Shown here: positions 17,372-26,128 of the stretch, one piece after another
Position numbering within the stretch: the stretch's first letter is position 1
Layout of the letters: each line of letters begins with the position of its first letter
NCBI GenBank assembly: GCA_026004655.1
Contig: BPJO01000001.1
Coordinates: 248,001-312,000 of the forward strand
Direction of reading: 5' to 3'
Length of the DNA: 64,000 nt
DNA from: Phycisphaerae bacterium
Lineage (GTDB): Bacteria > Planctomycetota > Phycisphaerae > Tepidisphaerales > Tepidisphaeraceae
Program-made: the position numbers and the translations under genes
Notes under the pieces: generated by a model
What the model was told of the DNA's origin: nothing
Databases searched by the model: none
The model's input: only the letters and a program-made list of their open reading frames with translations

Positions 17372-17956
17372 ATGAAAACTGCTTTTTGGTCTGCTGGTTG
17401 TGGAATGCTTTTTTTGGTGACGGGGATCCTGATGGGTAGCAGAGTTAACGCAGAACCGACCACCCAGCCGGTTTCGGCGCTGGATTACGTCGTTCGAGAC
17501 ATCGATGAACAGGATTACGATTTATCCCGGTTGAAGGGTCAAGTCGTTCTGATTGTCAACGTGGCCAGCAGGTGCGGTTTTACCAAACAGTATTCCGGTC
17601 TGGAAAATCTCTATAAAACCTATCGGGATAAGGGATTTGTTGTGATCGGTTTCCCTGCTGATGATTTTAATCAGGAACCAGGATCGAATCAGCAGATCAA
17701 AGAGTTCTGCACCAGTCGGTTCAATGTCACGTTTCCGATGATGGCCAAGATTTCGGTCAAAGGCGAGAAAAAACATCCGGTGTATCGATTTTTGACGGAA
17801 GAACCCACCGCAGGGAAGTTCGCGGGGGAAATCAAGTGGAACTTCAACAAGTTTCTGATCGGACGGGACGGAAAAGTTCTCGCCCGTTATGACAGCAAAG
17901 TGGGTCCGGAGGACCAACAACTTCTCCGAGACCTGGAAAAAGCTCTGGCCGAGTGA
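17372..17956 (+). CDS. Exported glutathione/thioredoxin peroxidase (GPx family)
   Basis: This GPx-fold peroxidase reduces peroxides, usually with thioredoxin in bacteria. An N-terminal signal peptide ends near residue 27 (SRVNA), so it acts outside the cytoplasm. The peroxidatic Cys68 is in NVASRCGFT. The second block reads FPADDFNQEPGS, where the canonical NQF Gln is replaced by Asp. The third block WNFNKFLI keeps the Trp and Asn. Length 194 equals a 160-residue domain plus the signal. The ribosome site GGGAG lies 6 bases before ATG 17372. It is convergent with the DUF1501 gene, 23 bases away, and a palindrome sits just upstream. Confidence 0.92.
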   Translation: MKTAFWSAGCGMLFLVTGILMGSRVNAEPTTQPVSALDYVVRDIDEQDYDLSRLKGQVVLIVNVASRCGFTKQYSGLENLYKTYRDKGFVVIGFPADDFNQEPGSNQQIKEFCTSRFNVTFPMMAKISVKGEKKHPVYRFLTEEPTAGKFAGEIKWNFNKFLIGRDGKVLARYDSKVGPEDQQLLRDLEKALAE

Positions 17957-17979
17957 CATTTCAATAACATTAGGTCATA

Positions 17980-19302
17980 TCAGGACTTAAAGATCGGTAT
18001 GGTCTTGAACTGTTGTCCCAGGATTGGTTTGCTGGGGGTATTTAACCAGTCCTGGAGAATGGTGGCATAGACGTTTCTGAAATCGATGTTGTGGATCAGA
18101 TCGCCTTGATCCAGCCGGGTCAGGGAAGGGTGATTTCCGACGAGTCCTGCCCGTTTTTCGATCGCCGGTCCGAACAGGAACATCGGCGCTGCTGCGCCGT
18201 GATCGGTACCCTGACTGGCATTTTGCTGAACCCGTCTTCCGAACTCGCTGAAACACATCATCAACACACGCTGATGGTTTTTCTGTTCTTTCATATCGTT
18301 CCAGAAGGCACTGACACCTTGGGCGAACTGTTGCATCAGGTTGTCATGTCGTCCGCCTTGATTGGCGTGGGTATCGAATCCACCAAGACTGACATAGTAA
18401 ACACGGGTAGGCAACCCCCCGCGGATCATCGCAGCCACGGTTCGCAATCCTTCACCGTAACTACCCCGAGGATAGGACGAACGCGTGTTGTAGTTGTTGA
18501 CCAATTGAGTGATCCGGTCACTAGACAGTTGAGCATCCATGGCGGTTCGGGTCAAAAACTCCAGCTGATTGTCCGGGGTGATAATCCGAACCCCTTTGGT
18601 CTTTGTCTGTCCTGATCCTCCCCCCGTTCCGGATGGTTCAACGGTTGTTTCCTGACCGACGGTTCCCCCGTTGAGTTTCAGATACCGTTCCTGATCTTGC
18701 CCTTTGTAGCGATAATTCTCCGGACGCTCGAAGTTTAACGGTAGGACACGCTCACCCTTCATCGCCAGCGGGGCCGTATCCCCGATCGCAATCCCGGCAT
18801 GGGGGTCTTCTCCAGAACAGGTGTTATCAAAGTAGCGACCGAGCCAACCGCTGGTCGTCACTTCTTTGTCAGGAATCGCGGTATGCCAGATATCCATGGA
18901 CCTGAAATGAGACCGGTTGGGGTTGGGATATCCGACGCCCTGAATGATCGACAGCATCCCGTCATCGTACAACTCTTTCAGTGGGGCAAGATTCGGGTGA
19001 AGCCCGACATAACTGTTCAGTTTCAACACTTCTTCCGCACGCTTAGCCAATCCCGGACGGGCGCGATAGTAGGCATCATCTCCGTACGGGATCACCGTAT
19101 TCAATCCGTCGTTACCCCCTGACAGTTGAACGACGACCAATATTTTCCCGTCCGTACCCGATTCCTGCTGGGTCAGCTTGACGTCCAACGGATCCGCCAT
19201 AGCCCAGACGGTGGAGTCGATGAAGGTCGGAACTGTCAATCCCGCACTGACCAATGCAAGACCACGCTGGAGAAACACGCGTCGGGTATGTGAATGTGTC
19301 AT
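17980..19302 (-). CDS. DUF1501 family secreted protein with Tat signal
   Basis: DUF1501 proteins are an alkaline-phosphatase/sulfatase-like family that is very abundant in planctomycetes and of unproven activity. The N-terminus has a twin-arginine signal (TRRVFLQRG followed by a hydrophobic stretch ending at about residue 34), so it is exported folded. The family blocks VQLSGGNDGLNTVIPYGDD, GYPNPNRSHFRSMDIWHT and MMCFSEFGRRVQQNAS are intact, as are GTDHGAAAPMFLFG and GGFDTHANQ. A Gly/Ser/Thr-rich loop occurs around residues 220-235. It lies 41 bases downstream of the DUF1800 gene on the same strand, a pairing that is conserved across many phyla. Confidence 0.92.
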   Translation of the reverse strand: MTHSHTRRVFLQRGLALVSAGLTVPTFIDSTVWAMADPLDVKLTQQESGTDGKILVVVQLSGGNDGLNTVIPYGDDAYYRARPGLAKRAEEVLKLNSYVGLHPNLAPLKELYDDGMLSIIQGVGYPNPNRSHFRSMDIWHTAIPDKEVTTSGWLGRYFDNTCSGEDPHAGIAIGDTAPLAMKGERVLPLNFERPENYRYKGQDQERYLKLNGGTVGQETTVEPSGTGGGSGQTKTKGVRIITPDNQLEFLTRTAMDAQLSSDRITQLVNNYNTRSSYPRGSYGEGLRTVAAMIRGGLPTRVYYVSLGGFDTHANQGGRHDNLMQQFAQGVSAFWNDMKEQKNHQRVLMMCFSEFGRRVQQNASQGTDHGAAAPMFLFGPAIEKRAGLVGNHPSLTRLDQGDLIHNIDFRNVYATILQDWLNTPSKPILGQQFKTIPIFKS

Positions 19303-19343
19303 CGTCGTTTAGGCCCAACCCGGACACCGGATTCGACCTCTCC

Positions 19344-20807
19344 TTAACAAAGTTGATACTCGGGCATGGAAAGAATCAGACTCACCATGTTTCTTACACT
19401 CGATTCGTTCGGTTCAGAACCGATAGCCTCGATCAGGATCGCGCGTTTTTGTTCCGAGATCGGTCGTTGAATCAGTCGTTCGACCCAACGATCCACGATC
19501 TGTTCTGTGGAACCGTCCACCTCCACTTGGATACCCGAAGAGCGGTTTCTTCGATTGATCGCGTCAATCACTCGACGACCACTCGTAACCGGTTCCCCCC
19601 CCGCCAACCACAACACCGTGTTGTATCGGACAAACATCGTACTAGTGTTGATCCACATTTTCCCCCCCGGCCAACCTTTGACCGTGGGGGGCATCAGAGG
19701 TACCTGTCCCATCTGGTTCAAGGCACCATTCAAACGATTGACTTCGGGCATCTTGACCCCCAGAAGACGGACCGTTCCGACCACGAGTTGGATCGGGCTT
19801 TTGATCTGCGACCCGATATTCTGTCTGTTGTAAAACGCCTTGGAAGTCAAAAGCGTTCGGATCATCGGTCTGAGTTCGTAATCGTTCTCTCGTAACACCT
19901 CGCCTAGACTAGCAATGACGGCAGGGTCGTACTGTTCGTTGACAAAAAAGTTCCAGAATCGCGAAGCGATATATGGTCCGCAAGCCTTATGACGGAGGAT
20001 CAGGTCGATAATATCATCCCCGTCGAAGTTGCCCCGTACGCCGAAGAAGGTCTTTTCTCCGTCGTCATGATCGAACTTGCGGAAGATGAAGGCTTCGCCG
20101 TCGTGGGCCCATCCTGTAAAAGCGCGGGCAGCTTCTTTGATGTCGTTTTCGGTGTAGTTTCCGATCCCGAGGGTGAATAGCTCCATGAGTTCGCGGGCAT
20201 AGTTTTCGTTGGGTCGTGCCTTTCGGTTTTGCTGATTGTTCAGGTAATCCAGCATGGCCGGATCTCGGGAGACGGCTTTGACGAATCGACCGAAGTTCCC
20301 GGCCGCATGGGCGCGCCAGGTCTCGTTCTGCTGCCACATCAACCAGGCGGATCGTTCGTCTCGGGCGCTGGTGGTAAAATGTCCGTGCCAGAACAGGGTC
20401 AGCTTTTCGTGGAAGGGGTAAGGTCCGTACGCCATTCGTTGAACCCACCAGTTGGCAATGGCTCGTAAGGCTTGCTGATTGGCTTGGTTCATGCGCTGGT
20501 TCAGGAGCATCCGTTCTTCGGCCGTCTTGCCTTCGAACAGTTTTCGACGTTCAGCAAAGGTTCGAGGATACCCTTCGATATGAGATAAATCGGGCTGGTC
20601 GGTGGCGCTGATCAGATCTGATGGACCATCGGGAAAATCCAAAAGTTCATCGACCGCTGCCTGTGGGCCGGCTTCGAGAACCCGGTTGATTTCCTGTTCG
20701 GTCCCTCCGAACCCGGCCCGATTCAGCAAATGGGCCGCTTTGACACGGTCCCACGGATCGGATGAGGATTCGACAAACGGTTCAAGCTGGGGGTGTAGCC
20801 GGGCCAT
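19344..20807 (-). CDS. DUF1800 family protein
   Basis: This DUF1800 protein of 487 residues is the usual upstream partner of DUF1501. Family blocks are AAHLLNRAGFGGTEQEI near residue 25, MAYGPYPFHEKLTLFWHGHF, NENYARELMELFTLGIGNYTENDIKEAARAF split across the middle, and PPTVKGWPGG near the C-terminus. No signal peptide is apparent in the N-terminal 30 residues. Function is unknown; co-occurrence with DUF1501 suggests joint export or surface assembly. It is first in the pair and divergent from mqnC, leaving 172 bases for two promoters. Confidence 0.92.
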   Translation of the reverse strand: MARLHPQLEPFVESSSDPWDRVKAAHLLNRAGFGGTEQEINRVLEAGPQAAVDELLDFPDGPSDLISATDQPDLSHIEGYPRTFAERRKLFEGKTAEERMLLNQRMNQANQQALRAIANWWVQRMAYGPYPFHEKLTLFWHGHFTTSARDERSAWLMWQQNETWRAHAAGNFGRFVKAVSRDPAMLDYLNNQQNRKARPNENYARELMELFTLGIGNYTENDIKEAARAFTGWAHDGEAFIFRKFDHDDGEKTFFGVRGNFDGDDIIDLILRHKACGPYIASRFWNFFVNEQYDPAVIASLGEVLRENDYELRPMIRTLLTSKAFYNRQNIGSQIKSPIQLVVGTVRLLGVKMPEVNRLNGALNQMGQVPLMPPTVKGWPGGKMWINTSTMFVRYNTVLWLAGGEPVTSGRRVIDAINRRNRSSGIQVEVDGSTEQIVDRWVERLIQRPISEQKRAILIEAIGSEPNESSVRNMVSLILSMPEYQLC

Positions 20808-20979
20808 GAATCAAACCTGCCGATATTTAAACGTTCCGCCTTTATCGATTATTGCCTCTGAACAAATTTACCTCCATCCGGGTGAAAAGTTGCACCTAAT
20901 TTCGGGTCTTTGTTCCCGGATTTCATTTTACCTGAAACGATTCGCTTCTGATGAGGCATTTTCATACACTTCTGAAGGT

Positions 20980-22431
20980 ATGAAACGTCTTTCGTTTGAC
21001 ATTCAACCGGTCCTTGACGGGAAAGCCCGTTTGACCCCTGACCAAGCCTTGGAGCTTTATCATCGAGCGTCTTTACAGGATCTGGGGGAATGGGCTCATC
21101 GGGTCACACAACGATTGCACCCGGAGGATTATCGTACCTACGTGATCGACCGGAATATTAACTACACCAATGTGTGCACGGCCAAGTGCACGTTTTGTGC
21201 CTTCAGACGGGATCATGAAGATTCGGACAGTTACACCTTGTCGTTCGAAGCCATTGGTGAAAAAATTCACGAACTCATTTCGATCGGAGGGACCCAGATC
21301 CTCATGCAGGGAGGGATGAACGACCGGATTCCCATCGAGTGGTACGAAGACCTTTTACGGTACATCCGTCATCAGTTTCCGACGATTCATATTCATGCTT
21401 TTTCACCACCCGAGTTTGTCGAGTTCGAACGTTTTTTTGGAATGGACGTCCGTCAGATCATCCGTCGGTTCAAAGCCGCCGGGCTTCATACGATTCCCGG
21501 TGGTGGTGGCGAAATCTTTTCCCCCCGTGTCCGACGACGGATCGGAATCGGCAAATGCACCGGAGACGACTGGTTGCGCGTCATGCGAGTCGCTCATGAA
21601 GAAGGAATGAATACCAGCGCCACCATGCTGATCGGACACATCGAGTTTGTCCGAGAGCGGATCGAACATATGTCTGCCATTCGTGATCTTCAGGATTATG
21701 CATTGGCTCTTGCTCATCCGGACGATGAGTTCAGACGATCTACCATCCGAAACGTGCGGGAAAAACACCCCGGCGTTTTTGAAAAGTCGGATCTCACTCC
21801 CGAGCAACTTCCTCTGATGAGTGGATCGTATACCGCATTTATTCATTGGCCTTTCCAACGCGAAAACACCCCGTTGGGTCGAGCTAAAGAATGGGACCCG
21901 GATCTTTATGGTCCGTTCGATGATTCGACCCATGAGGATATTCTTCGAGGACGAGTCGTTCGGATGGCCGGGGCAGATGAATACCTACGAATCCTGGCGA
22001 TCGCACGTCTGTTTTTGGATAACATTCCTTCGTTGCAATCCTCTTGGGTGACGATGGGTCCCAAGATAGGTCAACTGGCGTTGTTCTTTGGGGCCAACGA
22101 TATGGGGTCGGTGATGATGGAAGAAAACGTGGTTTCCGCAGCCGGTACCACTTATCGGTTGGAAGCCCGTGAAATCTGCCGACTCATTCGGGACGCGGGC
22201 TGGATCCCTGCCCAACGAGACCAGTACTATAACGTGTTAAAACGCCACGACGGCCCCGATTCGCCGGACTTATCGCCCGATCCCAACCCACGCACTCGAA
22301 AAGTACCGAAAATCGACAATACCTACATCGGACGAGCTCCCGGAATGGAACCGATTCTTGATCCGTTCCGATCCGAGGATTCGGTCAAGGTCCAGCTGCC
22401 TATTTTAGGAGATCCGGTGAGCAAGGGTTAA
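20980..22431 (+). CDS. mqnC: Cyclic dehypoxanthinyl futalosine synthase, enlarged
   Basis: MqnC is a radical-SAM enzyme of the futalosine route to menaquinone, cyclising dehypoxanthine futalosine. The 4Fe-4S motif is C66-x-x-x-C70-x-x-C73 (CTAKCTFC) after the family block YVIDRNINYTNV. TQILMQGGMN, FIHWPFQ, ARLFLDNIPSLQSSW and MGSVMMEENVVSAAG are all diagnostic. At 483 residues it exceeds the usual ~370. There is an insertion of about 35 residues before PLMSGSYTAF, a second insertion of ~20 around EWDPDLYGPFDDS, and a Pro-rich C-terminal tail of about 65. ATG 20980 gives the best N-terminus (KRLSFDIQPVL); a longer open frame upstream overlaps the DUF1800 gene and is not believed. No other mqn genes are in the window. 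Confidence 0.9.
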   Translation: MKRLSFDIQPVLDGKARLTPDQALELYHRASLQDLGEWAHRVTQRLHPEDYRTYVIDRNINYTNVCTAKCTFCAFRRDHEDSDSYTLSFEAIGEKIHELISIGGTQILMQGGMNDRIPIEWYEDLLRYIRHQFPTIHIHAFSPPEFVEFERFFGMDVRQIIRRFKAAGLHTIPGGGGEIFSPRVRRRIGIGKCTGDDWLRVMRVAHEEGMNTSATMLIGHIEFVRERIEHMSAIRDLQDYALALAHPDDEFRRSTIRNVREKHPGVFEKSDLTPEQLPLMSGSYTAFIHWPFQRENTPLGRAKEWDPDLYGPFDDSTHEDILRGRVVRMAGADEYLRILAIARLFLDNIPSLQSSWVTMGPKIGQLALFFGANDMGSVMMEENVVSAAGTTYRLEAREICRLIRDAGWIPAQRDQYYNVLKRHDGPDSPDLSPDPNPRTRKVPKIDNTYIGRAPGMEPILDPFRSEDSVKVQLPILGDPVSKG

Positions 22432-22575
22432 ACCCACCCTCGACATACCGCCAAAGTGCTGCAAACGCTTCATGTTCGACCTAAACTCAGAACAAGAAGC
22501 ACTAAAAAAAGATCACACCCATGAGGCCCCAGTTAATTGGATTTATTCGTCCGGAAGGTGTGCTAAAATCCGATC

Positions 22576-23094
22576 ATGTCACAGACGATTCACGCACCGT
22601 GGCGTATGGAATATATCCGATTGCTCGAGAATCAGGATCAATCCCAAGGCGGATGCTTTTTGTGTCAGGCTGTCCAAGCCCTTGGAAGTGATCCGGATAG
22701 ACGATCCCGTCGAGTGCTCTGGTCTAGTTCACATAGCATAGCAGTCATGAACAAGTTTCCTTATACCAACGGTCACTTGTTGGTCGCGCCTCGTGAACAC
22801 GTGTCCTGCCTGGAGGATCTGTCGGACGAGCAGTTGTACGATCTTCAATTGCAAACTGTCACAGCCACACGACTTCTGAAAAAGGCGATGTGCCCCCAGG
22901 GGTTTAACATCGGCATGAATCTCGGTCGGTGTGCTGGTGCAGGACTTCCCGGTCATCTGCACCAACACGTTGTTCCTCGTTGGGCCGGGGATGTCAATTT
23001 CATGTCGGTCATCGGAAACGTTCGAGTCCAACCCCAAGCGATGGATCTTTTATACGACGAATTAATGGCATTGATTCCGTCTATTACGCAATAA
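22576..23094 (+). CDS. HIT-family Ap4A phosphorylase-like protein
   Basis: This histidine-triad nucleotide phosphorylase/hydrolase has its HIT motif at H127-L-H129-Q-H131-V-V-P. The preceding block FNIGMNLGRCAGAGLPGHLH and the following PRWAGDVNFM closely match the actinobacterial diadenosine tetraphosphate phosphorylase group (ATP adenylyltransferase). The N-terminal WRMEYI and CFLC also fit that group. It would cleave Ap4A with phosphate to ATP and ADP in the cytoplasm. The ATG at 22576 is used. It lies 144 bases after mqnC on the same strand. Confidence 0.88.
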   Translation: MSQTIHAPWRMEYIRLLENQDQSQGGCFLCQAVQALGSDPDRRSRRVLWSSSHSIAVMNKFPYTNGHLLVAPREHVSCLEDLSDEQLYDLQLQTVTATRLLKKAMCPQGFNIGMNLGRCAGAGLPGHLHQHVVPRWAGDVNFMSVIGNVRVQPQAMDLLYDELMALIPSITQ

Positions 23095-23150
23095 AAAGAG
23101 GATACTTTTTGCCCCGTGATCGGTATAATCCTGTGAACAAGGAGGCACCG

Positions 23151-23843
23151 ATGCGGTTCCTCACAATCGTCCTGTTTTTGTTATTGGTGGGGCCCGTAGT
23201 GGTCGCTGCACAGACGCCTGCAAAATCCGCTTTGCAGAAGCGTCTTCCCGAATTGTCGCTCAAAGACGTCGCTCTGGAAGAGGCGTTAGCCTTTTTCCAG
23301 GACGCGACGCAAGCCAATTGGTTTATCAACTGGCACGCCATCGAATCGGCAGGCGTCTTGCGAGACGCCCCCGTGACGGTCAAACTCAGGTTCGTTCCGG
23401 TACACGTGGCACTTCGGACCGTCCTGGAATCAGCAGCCCCCGGATTGCTGACATTTGAAGTGGATCAAAATGTCATCACCGTCACCACCCGAAAACGGTC
23501 AGAAGAGAAGATGTTCGTTCGGATTTATCCGGTTCAAGACCTGCTAGTAGAAATCCCCGATTTTCGTGGACCGAGCCTAAACCTGACGGATCGTATGACC
23601 GGCGCACGAAATCAACCCCCACAAGGCGGGTTATTCGACTCAAACGCCCGAACCCGTGATGATGATCCGATCCTGACCCGTTCGTATCGGGCTGAACAAC
23701 TGATTCGGCTGATTCAAACCACCATTCGTCCGGATATCTGGAACGTCAATGGCGGGAAAGCCCGAATCACCTTTTTGAACGGATACCTCATTGTGGTCGC
23801 ACCAAAATCGGTTCATGAAGCCCTTGGTGGTCCATGGGACTGA
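23151..23843 (+). CDS. Secreted protein with secretin N-terminal-like domain
   Basis: A signal peptide (residues 1-20, ending VVVAA) is followed by a region resembling the STN/secretin short domain: LSLKDVALEEALAFFQDATQ with NWFINWHAIESAGV, VTVKLRFVPVHVALRTVLES, then FEVDQNVITVTT. A second part (IYPVQDLLVEIPDF, then LIRLIQTTIRPDIWNVNGGK, then GYLIVVAPKSVHEAL) is common in planctomycete proteins that carry this N-terminal fold. There is no secretin pore domain, so it may be a periplasmic accessory or an adhesin subunit. The start at 23151 is set by AAGGAGG five bases upstream; longer upstream frames overlap the HIT gene. Confidence 0.8.
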   Translation: MRFLTIVLFLLLVGPVVVAAQTPAKSALQKRLPELSLKDVALEEALAFFQDATQANWFINWHAIESAGVLRDAPVTVKLRFVPVHVALRTVLESAAPGLLTFEVDQNVITVTTRKRSEEKMFVRIYPVQDLLVEIPDFRGPSLNLTDRMTGARNQPPQGGLFDSNARTRDDDPILTRSYRAEQLIRLIQTTIRPDIWNVNGGKARITFLNGYLIVVAPKSVHEALGGPWD

Positions 23844-23883
23844 TCCTTTTGTTTCCGGAGAAAATTGATTTACACTGGGGAAT

Positions 23884-24699
23884 ATGTCTTATGAACTGGC
23901 ATTGATTGGTGCGGGCAACATGGCTGAAGCCATCGCACGTGGGTTGCTGAACGGACAAAGCCTCTCCCCCGAACAGATAATCGCCGCTGATCCCGCCGAG
24001 AACCGAAGAACCCTGTTTACGCGCGAACTGGGAATCCGAACCACCGCCAAAGCATCAGAAGCAGCCAAGGACGCCTTGGCGGTGTTGTTAGCGGTCAAAC
24101 CTCAGCAAATGGACGAAGTACTTCACGAAATCTCGTCGGTTATTTCTGAAAAAACCCTGGTCATCTCGATCGCTGCGGGGATCAGCACCCGGTTTATTGA
24201 AACGCACCTGGGTCTTGGTAGACAATGGCGGGTTGTTCGGACGATGCCAAACACCCCCATGCTCGTCGGTCAAGGGGCGGTAGGGGTTTGTTCCGGCGCT
24301 TTTGCAACCCGCGCAGATGTGACCGCAGCCTCACGATTTTTTTCGCCAGCTGCCGAAGTGGTTGAAGTGACCGAACAACTCATGGACGCCGTCACCGCCG
24401 TTTCGGGTTCTGGTCCAGCCTACGTCTTTTATTTGCTCGAGCACATGATCGCTGCAGGGGTGTCTTTGGGATTATCACCGGATCAGGCCACCCAACTCGC
24501 CAGGCAAACGGTTCTAGGCGCTGCCACAATGGCCACAACGACCTCGGATTCTCCCACCGAGCTCCGACGCAAAGTCACCAGCCCTAACGGGACCACACAA
24601 GCCGCTATCGAATACCTGGACCAGACCGGGGTCGGTTCCCATCTTGAAAAAGCCATCCAAGCCGCTTATCAGAGGTCTGTCGAACTCGGTAAAAAATAA
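23884..24699 (+). CDS. proC: Pyrroline-5-carboxylate reductase
   Basis: ProC catalyses the last step of proline synthesis, reducing 1-pyrroline-5-carboxylate with NAD(P)H. The Rossmann motif is LIGAGNMAEAIARGL at residues 6-20. AVKPQQMDEVL, ISIAAGIST, MPNTPMLVGQG and AVSGSGPAYVFYLLEHM follow in the family order, and the C-terminal block RRKVTSPNGTTQAAIEYL is the ProC signature. The length of 271 residues is normal. It is on the plus strand 41 bases after the secretin-N-like gene and 48 bases before doxX. Confidence 0.95.
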   Translation: MSYELALIGAGNMAEAIARGLLNGQSLSPEQIIAADPAENRRTLFTRELGIRTTAKASEAAKDALAVLLAVKPQQMDEVLHEISSVISEKTLVISIAAGISTRFIETHLGLGRQWRVVRTMPNTPMLVGQGAVGVCSGAFATRADVTAASRFFSPAAEVVEVTEQLMDAVTAVSGSGPAYVFYLLEHMIAAGVSLGLSPDQATQLARQTVLGAATMATTTSDSPTELRRKVTSPNGTTQAAIEYLDQTGVGSHLEKAIQAAYQRSVELGKK

Positions 24700-24747
24700 C
24701 CCGGGGGTTCATCCCAGGATCGTTGTTATCGAATAAGATGAGTGATT

Positions 24748-25209
24748 ATGAGGAATCCGTTTAATCATCCTGCCTGGATCGACATCAGTTTACTGGTCGG
24801 ACGGGTTTTGCTGGGCTTGTACATGCTTCTGGCGGGCTGGGGCAAGATGCGCGGAGGCATTCCCGCGTTTGTGAATGGTGGATTTGCCAAGCTACGCCCC
24901 GACTGGCTTCCTGAGGCTCTCGCGACGCCTTACGGGTATGCGATCCCGTTCCTCGAACTGTTGGGGGGATTGATGTTGATCCTGGGCCTATTCACTCGTG
25001 CGGCTGCAGGGGGACTGACCCTGGTCTTGCTGAGCATTTCGATCGCACAGATGAACGCCAACGGGATCACCGGCGCGCCCCCGGTCGGACCGTTCCACCA
25101 TGCTTATATCATGACAGCCATGTGCTTTATGATCGCGATCATCGGATCCGGAAGACTGGCGTTGGATCCCCTTTATTTTGGAAGCACCGGAGAAGGCAAA
25201 AAATCATGA
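24748..25209 (+). CDS. DoxX family membrane protein
   Basis: This is a four-helix DoxX/DoxD-type membrane protein. The first helix has LLVGRVLLGLYMLLAGWGKM, the second FLELLGGLMLILGLFTRAAAG, and the signature GRLALDPLYFG lies near the C-terminus. Family members are linked to thiosulfate:quinone reduction or redox stress, but most are uncharacterised. ATG 24748 is preferred over the GTG at 24742. The C-terminal codons run close to the methyltransferase start region. Confidence 0.85.
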   Translation: MRNPFNHPAWIDISLLVGRVLLGLYMLLAGWGKMRGGIPAFVNGGFAKLRPDWLPEALATPYGYAIPFLELLGGLMLILGLFTRAAAGGLTLVLLSISIAQMNANGITGAPPVGPFHHAYIMTAMCFMIAIIGSGRLALDPLYFGSTGEGKKS

Positions 25210-25237
25210 TCCGCCACCCTACCACTTTTCTCCGCGG

Positions 25238-26014
25238 ATGCGAAACGTGATCGATCCGATGGCAGTGACTACTTCCATTCGCACGCTTCATTCACGACGG
25301 GCAGCCAGGCTGCTTTCCCGTCTGAGAAAGCGTTTTGATCTGACCACGGAGCTTATCCCGGTCGGTCCGCTTCGGATTTTGTTCACGCGTGTCACCGATC
25401 CCAAGCGTGTGCTGAACGATTTGTGCGACAAGATCGATGCTTATGAGAGACAAACCGGTCAACGGGTCCGGGGAGACGAGTTGGGGTTGCCGTATTGGGC
25501 TGAAATTTGGGATTCTTCCCTCGGCGTCGGTCAATGGTTGATCGAACACCACCGTACCCAGGATCTGCGGTTGTGTCGCGTTCTGGATCTCGGTTGCGGA
25601 ATGGGACTGGCCGGGACAGTGGCAGCCGTTCTCGGGGCACAAGTCACTTTCGGGGATATCGAGCGAGACGCTTTGGGTTTTGCAGCGCTAAACGGGCTGC
25701 GGTACAGCCCTCACATCCAAACCCGACGGATGGATTGGCAGACCGATGACCTGCGAACCACGTTTGATCTGATCCTTGGCGCTGACGTGCTATACGAAAA
25801 ATCTCAATGGGAATCCCTGGACCGGTTTGTCAAAAATCATCTGGTACCCCGTGGACTGGTCCTGTTTGGCGAACCCGGTCGAATCACCGGGCAAATGTGG
25901 CAACAATGGATCCGGGACCGTGGATGGGAATTGACTCAGACCTATCAACATCTACCCGCCCGGACCAGCCCGATCCGGCTTTTCATGCTTAACCGTTGTC
26001 TGAAAAAGACTTAA
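25238..26014 (+). CDS. Class I SAM-dependent methyltransferase (lysine methyltransferase-like)
   Basis: A Rossmann-fold methyltransferase. Motif I is VLDLGCGMGLAGTVAA, preceded by LPYWAEIWDSSLGVGQWLI, a block found in the METTL21/ETFB lysine methyltransferase family and in ribosomal-protein methyltransferases. Motif II is VTFGDIERDALGFAALN, and motif IV is DLILGADVLYE. The substrate may therefore be a protein lysine, but this is not shown by sequence. ATG 25238 (MRNVID) gives a compact N-terminus; an ATG at 25259 is also possible. It follows doxX by 28 bases. Confidence 0.8.
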   Translation: MRNVIDPMAVTTSIRTLHSRRAARLLSRLRKRFDLTTELIPVGPLRILFTRVTDPKRVLNDLCDKIDAYERQTGQRVRGDELGLPYWAEIWDSSLGVGQWLIEHHRTQDLRLCRVLDLGCGMGLAGTVAAVLGAQVTFGDIERDALGFAALNGLRYSPHIQTRRMDWQTDDLRTTFDLILGADVLYEKSQWESLDRFVKNHLVPRGLVLFGEPGRITGQMWQQWIRDRGWELTQTYQHLPARTSPIRLFMLNRCLKKT

Positions 26015-26097
26015 AGAATCCATCGTTCTCGATTGCAGGTTATCGGACCCAAGGTTACAAATGAAGCAAAGCCGGTACGATGGATCGTGACGGCTTT

Positions 26098-26125
26098 GGA
26101 ACTTTTTGACGCACGGAGCGTCTAA
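26098..26125 (+). promoter_or_regulatory. ECF (sigma-E-type) promoter of the sigma factor gene
   Basis: GGAACTT (26098-26104) and TCTAA (26121-26125) are separated by exactly 16 bases, a full match to the enterobacterial sigma-E promoter consensus. It stands immediately upstream of the ECF sigma gene, so the factor probably drives its own transcription. Initiation 6-7 bases after the -10 box would fall at the ATG at 26129-26131. Confidence 0.7.
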
Positions 26126-26128
26126 TCC

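Noticed and set aside
20602-20979. Open frame extending the MqnC protein upstream by 126 residues
   Set aside because: It overlaps the divergent DUF1800 gene antisense and the residues do not resemble MqnC; the natural start is at 20980.
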